From Shimia ponticola (lineage in GTDB: Bacteria > Pseudomonadota > Alphaproteobacteria > Rhodobacterales > Rhodobacteraceae), in the NCBI RefSeq assembly GCF_007995215.1, contig NZ_VCDK01000003.1:558001-622000 (forward strand): DNA of 64,000 bases. Reading direction: 5' to 3'. The translations under genes were made by a program, and so were the position numbers. Positions within the stretch are counted from its first letter, which is position 1, and every line of letters starts with the position of its first letter. This document shows positions 42,186 to 51,611 of the stretch, piece by piece. The notes beneath the pieces were generated by a model that was not told the DNA's origin, did not search any database, and worked only from the letters and a program-made list of their open reading frames with translations.

Positions 42186-43148
42186 TCAGGCTGCGAATTT
42201 TGAGAATTGTTGCGTGCTCATGCAGTTTTCGCAGGCATCATGCGGGCGGTTGGCCTGATCCGCGCAAAGCCTGCCGCTGACGGCATCAAGGTCGCGCACT
42301 GACAGCAACTGGTCGGTCCGGATTCCAAAGTGGTCCTCGACAAAGGCGCACGGTGCCACGCGGCACGCTTCGTCTATGAACAGAAAGTCGCGCGCGACCT
42401 GACAGGATGTGATCGGCAATTGCCCATCCTCAGCAGATTGCAGGATGCGATCCACGTAGGGATCTCCGCCAAGGATCGCGACACCCCGCTTGTGCATCCG
42501 CTGGCGCAACGCTGGCAAAGCGGCCCGCAGCCGCGCCGCATCCTGAGGGCGCAAGCGGTGTGCTGGAAAGAATTCCGGACGATCACGCCCACCCAACTGA
42601 TTGAAGGTGATCGTCCGCACCCCCCAACCCGCCAGTGTCTCGCACAGCGTTTCAAACTGATCCACAGTCTGGCGCATCAGAACAACATTGGCCCTCACCA
42701 TCAGATCAGGGGCCGCATTGACCAGTTCGGGCACCCAGCGGGCCAGTTTGGCAAATCCGCCGGGCCAGCCGCGCAACTCTTCGTGCCGGGTGCCGATGGC
42801 GTCCACGCTGATCGTGATTTCGTCAAACCGTTCGGCCAAGGTGGCCCGCATCCTTCGTGAGCCCAAGGTGGTCCCATTGGTCGTAAGGCTTTGCCGCAGC
42901 CCGGCGTGCGCCGCACGCGCCGTCATGGTCTCAAAATCCTGCCACATCGTCGGCTCCCCGCCCAGCCAGCTCAGTACGACAGGACGCCCTGGCCGCCATT
43001 GCCCCAACAGGTCAATCATACGCGCCACCTCCTGCGTATCCACGACGGAACGGGGAAAGGCCAAACGCTTGTCATAGGCGCAAAACGGGCAAGCCAGATT
43101 GCAGGTATTCATCACGCGCCACAGCACGACGAACGGAGATTGGGTCAT
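42186..43148 (-). CDS. Radical SAM protein, orphan, with extra C-terminal cysteines
   Basis: 320 residues. The SAM-cluster motif is C16-x3-C20-x2-C23 (CNLACPFC), followed by the usual GGEPTM ('LSWLGGEPTMWQDF') and 'SVDAIGTRHEELRG'. The C-terminal ~80 residues hold about seven cysteines (SCQVARDF, CRVAPCAF, LCADQ, 'DACENC'), suggesting a SPASM- or twitch-type auxiliary cluster. The N-terminus 'FVVLWRVMNTCNLACPFCAY' fits peptide- or cofactor-modifying enzymes, but no precursor peptide or partner is adjacent. The ATG at 43148 follows GGAGG. It is divergent from a Nudix-type regulator, its likely controller. Confidence 0.85.
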   Translation of the reverse strand: MTQSPFVVLWRVMNTCNLACPFCAYDKRLAFPRSVVDTQEVARMIDLLGQWRPGRPVVLSWLGGEPTMWQDFETMTARAAHAGLRQSLTTNGTTLGSRRMRATLAERFDEITISVDAIGTRHEELRGWPGGFAKLARWVPELVNAAPDLMVRANVVLMRQTVDQFETLCETLAGWGVRTITFNQLGGRDRPEFFPAHRLRPQDAARLRAALPALRQRMHKRGVAILGGDPYVDRILQSAEDGQLPITSCQVARDFLFIDEACRVAPCAFVEDHFGIRTDQLLSVRDLDAVSGRLCADQANRPHDACENCMSTQQFSKFAA

Positions 43149-43182
43149 TGAGACCTCCAAATTTTCAACGCGACTCCACTAA

Positions 43183-43214
43183 ATTGCAATTTGCAAGTTG
43201 CATGTTGCTTGCAT
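43183..43214. promoter_or_regulatory. Cluster of TTGCA motifs, likely operator of the Nudix-type regulator
   Basis: Within 32 bases of the 85-bp divergent gap there are four TTGCA motifs: ATTGCAAT (perfect palindrome, 43183-43190), TTGCAAG (43191-43197), TTGCAT and TTGCAT at the right end. TGCAAG (43192-43197) and CTTGCA (43208-43213) form an inverted repeat with a 10-base spacer. The clustering in a divergent promoter region suggests a regulator target for both genes. Confidence 0.55.
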
Positions 43215-43233
43215 CTAAGTCAAGGCTTGATCC

Positions 43234-43887
43234 ATGCACGATCATCCCCTGCCCATCCTGACAGTCGACGTGGTGCTGTTGTCGTTGCGCGATGGCGCGC
43301 TTCAGGTCGGTCTGACCCGGCGTGACAAGGACCCGTTCCAAGGCGAGTGGGCCTTGCCTGGCGGCTACATCCACACCGACACCGATGCTGACACGACGGC
43401 CACCGCACGACGGGTGGCGCGCGACAAGGCAGGGCTGCAAGACGTTTATTGCGAACAACTGGCCACGATCTCGGGCCCAGAGCGTGATCCGCGCGGATGG
43501 TCAGCCACGGTGGTGCATTATGCTTTGGTGCGCGGTGCTGTTCCGAAAGACAGCCCGCTCAAATGGCGTCCGGCGGCTGCGCCCGGCCCTTTGGCGTTCG
43601 ATCATAATGGCCTGATTGCCGCAACGCTTGAACGGCTGCGCGGCAAGGGCGCCTATAGCAACCTGCCCGCCTTCTTTTTGCCGGCTGCCTTTACGCTCTC
43701 TGAATTGCGCAGCACCTATGAACAGGTCCTTGGGCAGCCGCTGAATGACGCCGCCTTCCGCCGCAAAATCGAGGAATCGGGTTTCGTAACCCCCCTGCCC
43801 GGTCAGCTCAGCAAGGCAACGGCGCGCCCAGCGCAACTCTATGAATTGACTGACACATCCCTCAAATTCAGCCACCGGCGCATCTAG
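43234..43887 (+). CDS. NrtR-like transcriptional regulator (degenerate Nudix domain plus winged helix)
   Basis: 217 residues. The N-terminal ~140 are a Nudix fold ('TVDVVLLSLRDGALQVGLTR', 'WALPGGYI'), but the Nudix box is ruined: after GGYI the catalytic REUXEEXGU is RRVARDKAGL, without the essential glutamates. The C-terminal ~75 residues ('AFTLSELRSTYEQVLGQPLN', 'DAAFRRKIEESGFV', 'ARPAQLYELTD') match the winged helix of NrtR-type regulators. NrtR proteins bind ADP-ribose or related nucleotides and repress NAD-related genes; here the divergent neighbour is a radical SAM gene, so the effector is open. The TTGCA cluster in the gap is its probable target. Confidence 0.8.
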   Translation: MHDHPLPILTVDVVLLSLRDGALQVGLTRRDKDPFQGEWALPGGYIHTDTDADTTATARRVARDKAGLQDVYCEQLATISGPERDPRGWSATVVHYALVRGAVPKDSPLKWRPAAAPGPLAFDHNGLIAATLERLRGKGAYSNLPAFFLPAAFTLSELRSTYEQVLGQPLNDAAFRRKIEESGFVTPLPGQLSKATARPAQLYELTDTSLKFSHRRI

Positions 43888-43977
43888 GTCAAAGCCGCGC
43901 GCCCCCTTGAACGTGGGGCAGTCGTCATGCACATCTGAGTGATCCACCCATCCGCATTCGCAGCAAAGGAGACCCCG

Positions 43978-46680
43978 ATGACCATTCAGGTTGGTTCTGA
44001 TACTGCCAAAACGCGCCGTACACTGTCCGCAGGCGGCGCATCATTTGCCTATTATTCGATCCCAGCCGCGACCGAGGCCGGGCTAGGTGATTTCTCCCGC
44101 CTGCCAGCCGCGCTTAAGGTTGTTCTGGAAAACATGCTCCGGTTTGAGGATGGCGGCCGCACGGTCAGCGTGGACGACATCAAGGCTTTCGCCGAGTGGG
44201 CGGACAAAGGCGGCCAGAACCCGCGTGAGATCGCCTATCGCCCCGCCCGCGTGCTGATGCAGGACTTTACCGGCGTACCCGCCGTGGTGGACCTCGCCGC
44301 GATGCGGGACGGCATCAAGGCATTGGGCGGCGACCCGCAGAAGATCAATCCGCTGAACCCTGTTGACCTTGTGATCGACCACTCGGTCATGATCGACGAA
44401 TTCGGAAATCCGCGTGCGTTCCAGATGAACGTGGATCGCGAATATGAACGCAACATGGAACGCTACACGTTCCTGAAATGGGGCCAATCCGCGTTCAACA
44501 ACTTCCGTGTCGTGCCGCCCGGCACCGGCATCTGCCATCAAGTGAACCTCGAATACCTCTCGCAAACCGTGTGGACAGATCAGGATCAGAGCGGCGAAAT
44601 GGTCGCCTATCCTGACACGCTTGTCGGGACCGACAGCCACACGACCATGGTCAACGGCGCAGCCGTCCTCGGATGGGGCGTCGGCGGGATCGAGGCCGAG
44701 GCCGCGATGCTGGGCCAGCCCATTTCGATGCTGATCCCCGAAGTCGTCGGCTTTGAGCTCACCGGCAAGATGGTCGAAGGCACGACCGGCACCGACCTTG
44801 TGCTAAAGGTCGTGGAAATGTTGCGCGAACGCGGCGTTGTCGGCAAATTCGTCGAATTCTACGGCGCTGGTCTCGACACCCTGCCACTCGCCGACCGGGC
44901 AACCATCGCCAATATGGCCCCGGAATACGGAGCGACCTGCGGCTTCTTCCCCATCGACAATGAGACCCTTCGCTACCTGCGCCAAACCGGCCGGGACGAA
45001 GACCGCATCGCATTGGTCGAAGCCTATGCCAAGGAAAACGGCTTCTGGCGCGGCGACGATTACGCGCCGATCTATACCGACACGCTTCACCTCGACATGG
45101 GCACAATCGTGCCAGCCATCTCGGGCCCCAAACGCCCGCAGGATTTCGTCGCCCTCACAGATGCCAAATCGGCGTTCACCCGCGAAATGGCAGAAACCTT
45201 CAAACGTCCGATGGACAAAGAGGTCGCCGTTGCGGGCGAGGATTACACCCTGTCCTCCGGCGACGTCGTCATCGCATCCATCACCTCCTGCACCAACACC
45301 TCAAACCCCTACGTGATGATCGGCGCAGGCCTTGTGGCGCGGAAAGCCCGCGAGTTGGGCCTCAACCGCAAACCTTGGGTCAAAACCTCGCTCGCTCCCG
45401 GCTCTCAGGTCGTCAGCGCCTATCTTGAGGCCGCAGATCTTCAGGATGACCTCGACGCCATCGGCTTCAACCTTGTGGGCTATGGCTGCACGACCTGCAT
45501 CGGCAACTCGGGCCCGATTCAAAAGGAACTGTCAGACGCCATCGCAGAAGGTGATCTGGTCGCAACCTCGGTCTTGTCGGGGAACCGCAACTTCGAAGGT
45601 CGCATCTCGCCCGACGTGCGCGCGAACTATCTCGCGTCGCCGCCATTGGTCGTGGCATATGCGCTCGCAGGCACGATGGATATAGACCTGACAACCGAAC
45701 CGCTGGCCCAAACCCCGGACGGCAAAGACGTCTACCTCAAGGACATCTGGCCCTCGCAACAGGAAATCGCGGAACTGGTCGAAAAGACCGTGACGCGTGC
45801 CGCCTTCCTCGAAAAATATGCCGAGGTCTTTACCGGTGACGAGAAATGGCAAGACGTCATGGTTCCTCAACAGGAAACCTACGACTGGCCCGCGACCTCG
45901 ACCTACGTCCAGAACCCGCCTTACTTCCAAGGCATGACCATGGACACAAAAGAGATCGAAGATATCAAAGGCGCGCGGATTATGGCCCTGCTGGGTGACA
46001 TGATCACCACCGACCACATCAGCCCTGCGGGATCGTTCAAGGAAAGCACCCCAGCAGGTCGCTACCTCACTGAACGGCAGGTGCCGCCGCGCGAATTCAA
46101 CAGCTACGGGTCGCGCCGCGGCAACCATGAGATCATGATGCGCGGCACCTTCGCCAATATTCGCATCAAGAACGAGATGTTGGATGGCGTCGAAGGGGGC
46201 TACACGCTTGGCCCTGACGGGGAACAGACCTCGATCTACGAAGCGGCTATGGCGTTTCAGGAACAAGGTACGCCGCTTGTTGTCATCGGCGGAGAGCAAT
46301 ACGGCGCAGGCTCGTCGCGTGACTGGGCAGCCAAAGGCACAGCACTCCTTGGCGTGAAGGCCGTCATTGCAGAGTCATTTGAGCGCATTCACCGCTCAAA
46401 CCTTGTCGGCATGGGCGTGATCCCATTTGAATTCACCGGCGGCGTCACCCGCAAAACTCTGGGCCTTGATGGGTCGGAAACCGTAGATATCCACGGGCTA
46501 GAAGGCGTCCAGCCTCTGCAAGAGGTCCCCGCCACCATAACCCGTACCGACGGCACGACCGAAGAGATCACCCTCAAATGCCGGATCGATACGGGCGTTG
46601 AAGTCGACTACATCGAAAACGGCGGCGTCCTGCACTACGTGCTGCGCAATCTGGCGAAAGAGCCTGTGGCGGCGGAATAG
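43978..46680 (+). CDS. acnA: Aconitate hydratase A
   Basis: 900 residues in the AcnA/IRP arrangement. Cluster cysteines are in '[17 protein letters not shown]' and '[13 protein letters not shown]'; the swivel domain carries '[15 protein letters not shown]' and '[20 protein letters not shown]'. The ATG at 43978 follows AAAGGAG; the earlier ATG at 43939 is not needed. It catalyses citrate to isocitrate in the TCA cycle. It coexists with acnB at 11634-14426; in enterobacteria AcnA is the more stable, stress-related form and AcnB the main one, but in alphaproteobacteria acnA is usually the only one. Confidence 0.97.
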   Translation: MTIQVGSDTAKTRRTLSAGGASFAYYSIPAATEAGLGDFSRLPAALKVVLENMLRFEDGGRTVSVDDIKAFAEWADKGGQNPREIAYRPARVLMQDFTGVPAVVDLAAMRDGIKALGGDPQKINPLNPVDLVIDHSVMIDEFGNPRAFQMNVDREYERNMERYTFLKWGQSAFNNFRVVPPGTGICHQVNLEYLSQTVWTDQDQSGEMVAYPDTLVGTDSHTTMVNGAAVLGWGVGGIEAEAAMLGQPISMLIPEVVGFELTGKMVEGTTGTDLVLKVVEMLRERGVVGKFVEFYGAGLDTLPLADRATIANMAPEYGATCGFFPIDNETLRYLRQTGRDEDRIALVEAYAKENGFWRGDDYAPIYTDTLHLDMGTIVPAISGPKRPQDFVALTDAKSAFTREMAETFKRPMDKEVAVAGEDYTLSSGDVVIASITSCTNTSNPYVMIGAGLVARKARELGLNRKPWVKTSLAPGSQVVSAYLEAADLQDDLDAIGFNLVGYGCTTCIGNSGPIQKELSDAIAEGDLVATSVLSGNRNFEGRISPDVRANYLASPPLVVAYALAGTMDIDLTTEPLAQTPDGKDVYLKDIWPSQQEIAELVEKTVTRAAFLEKYAEVFTGDEKWQDVMVPQQETYDWPATSTYVQNPPYFQGMTMDTKEIEDIKGARIMALLGDMITTDHISPAGSFKESTPAGRYLTERQVPPREFNSYGSRRGNHEIMMRGTFANIRIKNEMLDGVEGGYTLGPDGEQTSIYEAAMAFQEQGTPLVVIGGEQYGAGSSRDWAAKGTALLGVKAVIAESFERIHRSNLVGMGVIPFEFTGGVTRKTLGLDGSETVDIHGLEGVQPLQEVPATITRTDGTTEEITLKCRIDTGVEVDYIENGGVLHYVLRNLAKEPVAAE

Positions 46681-46712
46681 GCCGCATATTCTTCTTGCTG
46701 CAATAACTTCGG

Positions 46713-46738
46713 GGGTGTGGGGGCTGGCCCCCACTCCC
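46713..46738. repeat. GC hairpin of the GGGGCTGGCCCC type after acnA
   Basis: GTGGGGG-CTGG-CCCCCAC forms a 7-bp stem, extended by GGG/CCC beyond a T-T mismatch, between the convergent acnA and ccmG genes. The core is like that of the element inserted in nnr (18620-18703). It may serve as a bidirectional 3' structure; no T run follows. Confidence 0.5.
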
Positions 46739-46776
46739 ACCTCGCAGGTAAATCAAGCTTTGGGATCGGTGTCCTG

Positions 46777-47319
46777 CTAAAACGGCAGCTGGACACCGGC
46801 TTCTTCGAGAACCGGCTTAATCTGCGCCTCATAGGTGCGCACCGTCACTGGTCCGGCGACACGGGCCAGAACGGTTCCGTCTCCGTCAAGCACATAGGTC
46901 TCAGGCACGCCGTACACGCCCCAATCGAGAGCGACGCGACCGGTGTCATCCTGCGCAATCGCCTCATAGGGATCGCCCAGTTCATCCAGAAACGCCAACG
47001 CCTTGTCAGGGGCATCCTTGTAATTGATGCCGTAGATTGGCACGCCCGCATCGGCCAGCGCTTGCAAATTCGGGTGTTCGACCCGGCACGGCGCACACCA
47101 GCTGGCCCAGTAGTTGACCAGCTTGACCTCGCCATCCGCAAACACCGCGTCGGTGAACGGAACCTTACCAGACAAAGGTGTCAGCGCCACAGGCGGGGCA
47201 GGTTGCCCGACCATGACCGAGGGCAGGTCATTCGGGTTTTCCCGCTGCATACCCATGTAGAACGTGACCGCCAGCGTCGCGAAAATGATCGGCGGCGCAA
47301 CCATCAGCCAGTTACGCAT
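46777..47319 (-). CDS. ccmG: Thiol:disulfide interchange protein CcmG/DsbE
   Basis: 180 residues. An N-terminal membrane anchor (~5-24), then a thioredoxin fold with C75-A-P-C78 (WASWCAPC) and cis-Pro in 'VYGVPETYVLDGDG'. The acidic insert before the CxxC (PFTDAVFADGEVKLVNY) is typical of CcmG. It passes electrons to CcmH/apocytochrome c for heme attachment. Last gene of ccmABCDG; its start overlaps the end of ccmD by 8 bases. Confidence 0.95.
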   Translation of the reverse strand: MRNWLMVAPPIIFATLAVTFYMGMQRENPNDLPSVMVGQPAPPVALTPLSGKVPFTDAVFADGEVKLVNYWASWCAPCRVEHPNLQALADAGVPIYGINYKDAPDKALAFLDELGDPYEAIAQDDTGRVALDWGVYGVPETYVLDGDGTVLARVAGPVTVRTYEAQIKPVLEEAGVQLPF

Positions 47320-47479
47320 CCATAGCCTCCTTGCCTGCGCGCGCTTCGGCCGCGTCCAGTTCGGCTTTCACCCGCCGCGCGCGCATCACAGTCCACAGGA
47401 TGATCACAGCGAGCAGAAGCAGCGACACTGCGTAAGCCGCCGTCACCTCGACCGCGTATTTCCCAAGTTCAGGCATCAT
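47312..47479 (-). CDS. ccmD: Heme exporter protein CcmD
   Basis: A 55-residue protein, too short for most ORF lists. From ATG at 47479 it reads MMPELGKYAVEVTAAYAVSL, then a run of hydrophobic residues to 'IILWTVMRARRVKAELDAAE' and a stop (TAA) at 47312-47314. One membrane helix followed by a basic segment and a coiled helix is the CcmD form. Its ATG overlaps the ccmC stop (ATGA) and its end overlaps ccmG, so it is tightly coupled. CcmD helps release holo-CcmE from the CcmABC complex. Confidence 0.9.
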   Translation of the reverse strand: MMPELGKYAVEVTAAYAVSLLLLAVIILWTVMRARRVKAELDAAEARAGKEAMDA

Positions 47480-48207
47480 GCCATCTGCTCCCGCCGGATC
47501 AGCACACCCAGACGCCTCGCCCGAACTTCTGCCCGCGCCCGCACCAGCGTCAGCGCCAGAAACAGGAAAAAGAACCCGGCCATCGAGACCGCCAGCGGGA
47601 TGAAATAGATATCATCCACAGACCGTTCGCCCGTTACCACAGGAACCGACGTGCCCTGGTGCAAGCCTTGGTTCCAAAACTGAACGGCGTAACGGCTCAG
47701 CACCGCAAAGACCGATCCGACCATGGCCAGAATGGATGTCAGGTCGGCAGCTAGGTCCTGATCAGACACAGACTCCCACAGGGCAATGTAGCCCATGTAG
47801 AACAGGCACAGGATCAGGAACGATGTCAGACGCGGGTCCCAGACCCACCAGGTCCCCCACATCGGCTGCCCCCAAATCGCGCCCGTCGCCAACGCAATCA
47901 GCGTCATGGTCAGACCAATAGGCGCCGCCGCCTTGGCCACCAGCGCGCTGACGTGATGCCGCCGGATCAGCCAGATCAGCGAGGCCACAAACATGAGGAA
48001 ATACCCGTTGATCGCCATCAGCGCCGACGGCACGTGCAGGTATATGATCTTAACCGTCGATCCCATGCGGAAATCGTCACCGGTAAAGAAATATCCCCAG
48101 ACCAGACCCAGAACCGTCAAACCGATCCCAAGGCCCCAGATCAATGGCAGCGCCTTGCCGGTCCAGCCCATGAAGGCGCGCGGATTTGCATATTCCCAAA
48201 TTGACAT
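47476..48207 (-). CDS. ccmC: Heme ABC transporter permease CcmC
   Basis: 243 residues, six membrane helices. The tryptophan-rich heme-handling motif is 'WGQPMWGTWWVWDPRLTSFL', and conserved histidines sit in 'IIYLHVPSALMAINGYF' and 'WNQGLHQGTSVPVV'. CcmC loads heme onto CcmE in the periplasm. 41 bp separate it from ccmB; it overlaps ccmD by ATGA. Confidence 0.97.
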   Translation of the reverse strand: MSIWEYANPRAFMGWTGKALPLIWGLGIGLTVLGLVWGYFFTGDDFRMGSTVKIIYLHVPSALMAINGYFLMFVASLIWLIRRHHVSALVAKAAAPIGLTMTLIALATGAIWGQPMWGTWWVWDPRLTSFLILCLFYMGYIALWESVSDQDLAADLTSILAMVGSVFAVLSRYAVQFWNQGLHQGTSVPVVTGERSVDDIYFIPLAVSMAGFFFLFLALTLVRARAEVRARRLGVLIRREQMA

Positions 48208-48248
48208 GTGTCCGATGTAACCGCGCTTCGCGAAACAGAAAAGGGGGC

Positions 48249-48905
48249 TTACCGAAGTGTGACCTTTAGCGCCGCAGCGCCTGCAAATGGTAGCGCTGCA
48301 ATCGCGCCGAGGCTGAGTGCCGCCAGCAGGATCAGCGGCGTTTCATAGGCCAACCCTGCCGCCCCGCGCCGCGCAGCTTCCGCCCCCAAGATCAACGTCG
48401 GCACGTAGAGCGGCAACACCAGCAGCGACAAGAGCAAACCACCTCTCTTGATCCCCACGGTCAGCGCCGCACCAAATGTCCCGATCAGCGACAGCGCAGG
48501 CGTGCCCAAAAGCAGCGACAGGCCGAGCGGCCAATACCCACCGGGCGCAAGATTGAGCAATACACCCAGAGCCGGGGCCAATACTGTCAGAACCGCCCCT
48601 GTGGTGATCCAATGCACCGCCGCCTTGGCCATCACAACACTTTCCAGCGGCAGGCCAGATAGCGCCAGTTGCTCCAGCGTGCCATCTTCCCAATCCAGCG
48701 CAAAGACGCGGTCCAGTGTCAGCAGCGCCGCCAGAAGCGCTCCAATCCAAAGGATGCCCACTGCCACGATCTGCAACTTACCCTGATCAGGTCCAACCGC
48801 GAACGGGGTCAACACGACAACAACAAAGAAAAACGCGAGGCCAAGGCCAAAGCCTCCGCCCGATCGCAGCGCAAGCGCAAGGTCCCGCCGCAACACCGCA
48901 ATCAT
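48249..48905 (-). CDS. ccmB: Heme exporter protein CcmB
   Basis: 218 residues with six membrane segments. 'FFFVVVVLTPFAVGPDQGKL', LDRVFALDWEDGTLEQLALS and 'TGAVLTVLAPALGVLLNL' match CcmB, the permease paired with the CcmA ATPase. Together they drive release of holo-CcmE. Start overlaps ccmA stop by 4 bases (48902-48905). Confidence 0.95.
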   Translation of the reverse strand: MIAVLRRDLALALRSGGGFGLGLAFFFVVVVLTPFAVGPDQGKLQIVAVGILWIGALLAALLTLDRVFALDWEDGTLEQLALSGLPLESVVMAKAAVHWITTGAVLTVLAPALGVLLNLAPGGYWPLGLSLLLGTPALSLIGTFGAALTVGIKRGGLLLSLLVLPLYVPTLILGAEAARRGAAGLAYETPLILLAALSLGAIAALPFAGAAALKVTLR

Positions 48906-49525
48906 TCCAGCGCCTCGCCAAAGGCTTCAAGGGTCGCTACCTCTGCGGTGGCCCGGAATGGCGTTAAATCCAGCCGCCCGGTCTCCATCGGCAACGGCAC
49001 ATGCGACGTCAGGATCGCCATGCCACCCTGTTTGAGATGTGCGGCGACCGCATCCGCCAGCATCCCCTGCGCGGTGCTATCCAGTGACACAGTGGGTTCG
49101 TCCAAAAGCCACAGGGGTCGACCGGACAAGACCAGCCGTGCGAGGCCACAGCGACGTTTTTGTCCGGCGCTGAGCGTTCCACCAAGCCGCCCCCGCAGAC
49201 CGCCCAAATCAAACGCCTCGATCGCGTCCTCAACATCCCGTCCACGATAGACCCGCGCCCAGAACCGCAGGTTTTCTTCGACGCTCAGAGTCGCCTTCAC
49301 CCCATCAGAATGCGCCGCATAGGCAACTATCTCGGGATCAGGCAAGCCCTGCCCGCCCAGAGAGGGCTGCAAGCCAGCAACGGTGCGCAGCAACGTGGTC
49401 TTGCCCAACCCATTCGGCCCGCTCAGTGCCACCGCCTGACCCGGTGCGACACTCAGAGACACACCATGCAACAACGGCACACCCCCGCGGGCAACGGTCA
49501 GATTGGTGATGGCAACAGCGTCCAA
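48902..49525 (-). CDS. ccmA: Heme exporter ATP-binding protein CcmA
   Basis: 207 residues. Walker A 'LSGPNGLGKTTLLRTVAGL', signature LSAGQKRRCGLARL and Walker B 'LWLLDEPTVSLDSTAQGM', then the His of the switch (TSHVPLP), are all present. It is the ATPase of the CcmAB complex in system I cytochrome c maturation. ccmE, ccmF and ccmH are not in the window. It starts 5 bases after the Mth938-like gene, which suggests one transcript. Confidence 0.96.
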   Translation of the reverse strand: MDAVAITNLTVARGGVPLLHGVSLSVAPGQAVALSGPNGLGKTTLLRTVAGLQPSLGGQGLPDPEIVAYAAHSDGVKATLSVEENLRFWARVYRGRDVEDAIEAFDLGGLRGRLGGTLSAGQKRRCGLARLVLSGRPLWLLDEPTVSLDSTAQGMLADAVAAHLKQGGMAILTSHVPLPMETGRLDLTPFRATAEVATLEAFGEALE

Positions 49526-49530
49526 GAGAC

Positions 49531-49884
49531 TTAGACCGGCAACACGGCCAAGCCGATCCGGCGACCTTCACCCAATAGCACGTTGAATGTGCGGCAAGCC
49601 GTTGGAGTTGCCATGACCTCAACCCCTATCCCGGCGTCTTCCAAGGCTGCACGCAAAGGCGCAGGCGCATAGGCTATCTCTGGTCCGGTTCCCAGAAACA
49701 GCACGTCGATATCGTCAGCGGCCGCCAGAATAAGCTCAAGGTCATCCGTCCCGCCCCAAGCAGTCGCCCCAGATGGCAACAGCAGCATCGGACCTTGAAC
49801 GACCTCTCCTGCGACGCGGAAAAAACCGTCGCCATAACCCTCGACATGGGGGCTGGAATAGCTGGTCACTTCGTTGAACTGCAT
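49531..49884 (-). CDS. Mth938-like domain protein (DUF498/NDUFAF3 type)
   Basis: 117 residues. 'YGDGFFRVAGEVVQGPMLLL', 'DDIDVLFLGTGPEIAYAPAP' and 'GIGVEVMATPTACRTFNVLL' are the three blocks of the Mth938-like fold, with the conserved 'GTG' turn and 'TxxACRTFN'. The human relative NDUFAF3 assembles complex I; alphaproteobacterial members often lie next to secDF, as here. Function in bacteria unproven. It sits 4 bases after the TSUP gene. Confidence 0.88.
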   Translation of the reverse strand: MQFNEVTSYSSPHVEGYGDGFFRVAGEVVQGPMLLLPSGATAWGGTDDLELILAAADDIDVLFLGTGPEIAYAPAPLRAALEDAGIGVEVMATPTACRTFNVLLGEGRRIGLAVLPV

Positions 49885-49888
49885 CTGT

Positions 49889-50641
49889 CTACTCCCAAAT
49901 CGGCAGGCCCAGCGCGATGGCCGCCGCTATGATCCCATAGGCTACCGTGCGGTATACCCGTTCGCTGCCCGGAGTGAACAGTTTTTGACCCAGAACTGTT
50001 CCCAACCCATAGGCCGGCAGCAGGATCATACCCAGCCAGATCGCCGCCCCGGTCAAAACGCCCTGCAAGGCCATAAGCGGCAGCAAAAGGATGCTGGTCA
50101 CGGTGAGAAAGACAATCGTATTCGCTCGGCTGCGCCCTGCACCATCCGCCGATGACAGTTGAAAGAGCACCACAATCGGCCCCATCAAGCCGGTCAGCCC
50201 CCCAACCAGCCCGGTCGCCGCACCAATCCCCAACCTAGCAGGGGTCGTTGCGTCCGTTTGCCTGCGCCAGCCTGCGATCAAGGCCAGGAGCGTGACGGTT
50301 GTCACCCCAAGCACCAACCAACGCACAAGCGTCACATCAAAATTGGCCAGTCCGTAGAGCCCAATCGAGGCAGTTACAGAGGCCGCAATAATCAGCTGTA
50401 CAGTCGCAGGCCGGTCGCATTCACGCCACGCCCTTGGCACCACGGTAAAAAGAGAAATCACAGCCGAAACCGAAAACGCCGCGACAGCCAGCGGTGGCTC
50501 CAGAAAAACCACCGCGACCGGCATGAATATCAGCGCCGCTCCAAAGCCCGCAAAGCCATAGACCACACCGGCAACAAACGTGACCAGCACCACCCAGACG
50601 AGCCCCGGCACCATCAGCGCCGTGGCAAGCCCGTCAGGCAT
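49889..50641 (-). CDS. TSUP family (TauE/SafE) sulfite exporter-like permease
   Basis: 250 residues, about eight membrane segments. 'GFAGFGAALIFMPVAVVFLE' and the second-half repeat 'GLVGGLTGLMGPIVVLFQLS' are the paired motifs of the family. The ATG at 50641 overlaps the end of secF by 8 bases, so coupling with secF is likely; the frame could extend to 50692, but this would run deep into secF. Substrate: organosulfonates, sulfite or similar anions are possible. Confidence 0.88.
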   Translation of the reverse strand: MPDGLATALMVPGLVWVVLVTFVAGVVYGFAGFGAALIFMPVAVVFLEPPLAVAAFSVSAVISLFTVVPRAWRECDRPATVQLIIAASVTASIGLYGLANFDVTLVRWLVLGVTTVTLLALIAGWRRQTDATTPARLGIGAATGLVGGLTGLMGPIVVLFQLSSADGAGRSRANTIVFLTVTSILLLPLMALQGVLTGAAIWLGMILLPAYGLGTVLGQKLFTPGSERVYRTVAYGIIAAAIALGLPIWE

Positions 50642-51608
50642 CGATGTCGCCAAACCGTGTGCCTGCGCTTGGGTCTTTCTTGGACCAATCACGCTTCACG
50701 CCCAAAAAGAGCAGGATCGCAGACGCCACAAAGATCGACGAATAGGTCCCGACAATCACACCCCAGATCATCGCAAAGACGAACCCGCGGATCACGTCAC
50801 CGCCCAGCACAAAGAGCGAAATCAACGCCAAGAGCGTCGTGACCGAGGTCATCATCGTCCGGCTCAGCGTCTCGTTGATCGAGATGTTCAGAACTTCGTT
50901 CAGCGGCTTTTTCTTGTACTTACGCAGGTTCTCACGGACCCGGTCGAACACAACCACCGTGTCGTTAAGCGAATAGCCCACGATGGTCAAAAGCGCCGCG
51001 ATGATGGCGAGGTCGAACTTGATCTGCAATTCGCTGAAGATGCCGATAGTCAGGATCACGTCGTGAACCAACGCGGCCACCGCACCCAGCGCAAACTGCC
51101 ACTCAAACCGCAACCAGATGTAGATAAGAACCGCGCCGATGGCCAAAACCACCGCCAGCGCCGCCGTCTGGATCAGCTCGCCTGATACCTTCGGCCCAAC
51201 GCTTTCCACGCTGGGAAAGGGCAGCTTGAGGCCCGGATCAACGGCTGCCAAAGCATCTGCCACGTCATTGATGACAGCGGGCGACACAGCCTCGCCGCCT
51301 TCTTGGGCTTGAATACGGATTTGGGCGACGTTCTGATCCGGGCCGAAGGTCGGATCGAATACCTCAGAGATCGCCACATCGCCCAACTCAAGCGCCGCCA
51401 GCGCCTCGCGATAGGCGGCCACATCGACAGGCTGCGTGCTTTCGGTCCGGATGGTCGTCCCACCGCGGAAGTCGATGCCGAAGTTCAGCCCTTGAAAGAG
51501 GAAGGACGCAAAGGCGACGACCATCAGCAAAGCCGAAATGCCCAGCCACAGCTTCCACTTGGCAAAGAAATCAATCGACGTCTGTTTGGGAACCAGTCTC
51601 AGTCGCAT
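50634..51608 (-). CDS. secF: Protein translocase subunit SecF
   Basis: 324 residues. N-terminal membrane helix, then the periplasmic P1-like domain with 'LNFGIDFRGGTTIRTESTQP', then five helices with 'DTVVVFDRVRENLRKYKK' and 'SRTMMTSVTTLLALISLFVL', the RND-type motifs of SecF. SecDF uses the proton gradient to pull proteins across after SecYEG. It starts 3 bases after secD and overlaps the TSUP gene at its end. Confidence 0.97.
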   Translation of the reverse strand: MRLRLVPKQTSIDFFAKWKLWLGISALLMVVAFASFLFQGLNFGIDFRGGTTIRTESTQPVDVAAYREALAALELGDVAISEVFDPTFGPDQNVAQIRIQAQEGGEAVSPAVINDVADALAAVDPGLKLPFPSVESVGPKVSGELIQTAALAVVLAIGAVLIYIWLRFEWQFALGAVAALVHDVILTIGIFSELQIKFDLAIIAALLTIVGYSLNDTVVVFDRVRENLRKYKKKPLNEVLNISINETLSRTMMTSVTTLLALISLFVLGGDVIRGFVFAMIWGVIVGTYSSIFVASAILLFLGVKRDWSKKDPSAGTRFGDIDA

Positions 51609-51611
51609 GGA

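Noticed and set aside
43234-43887. Active Nudix hydrolase
   Set aside because: The glutamates of the Nudix box are missing and a winged-helix tail is present, so a regulator is the better call.
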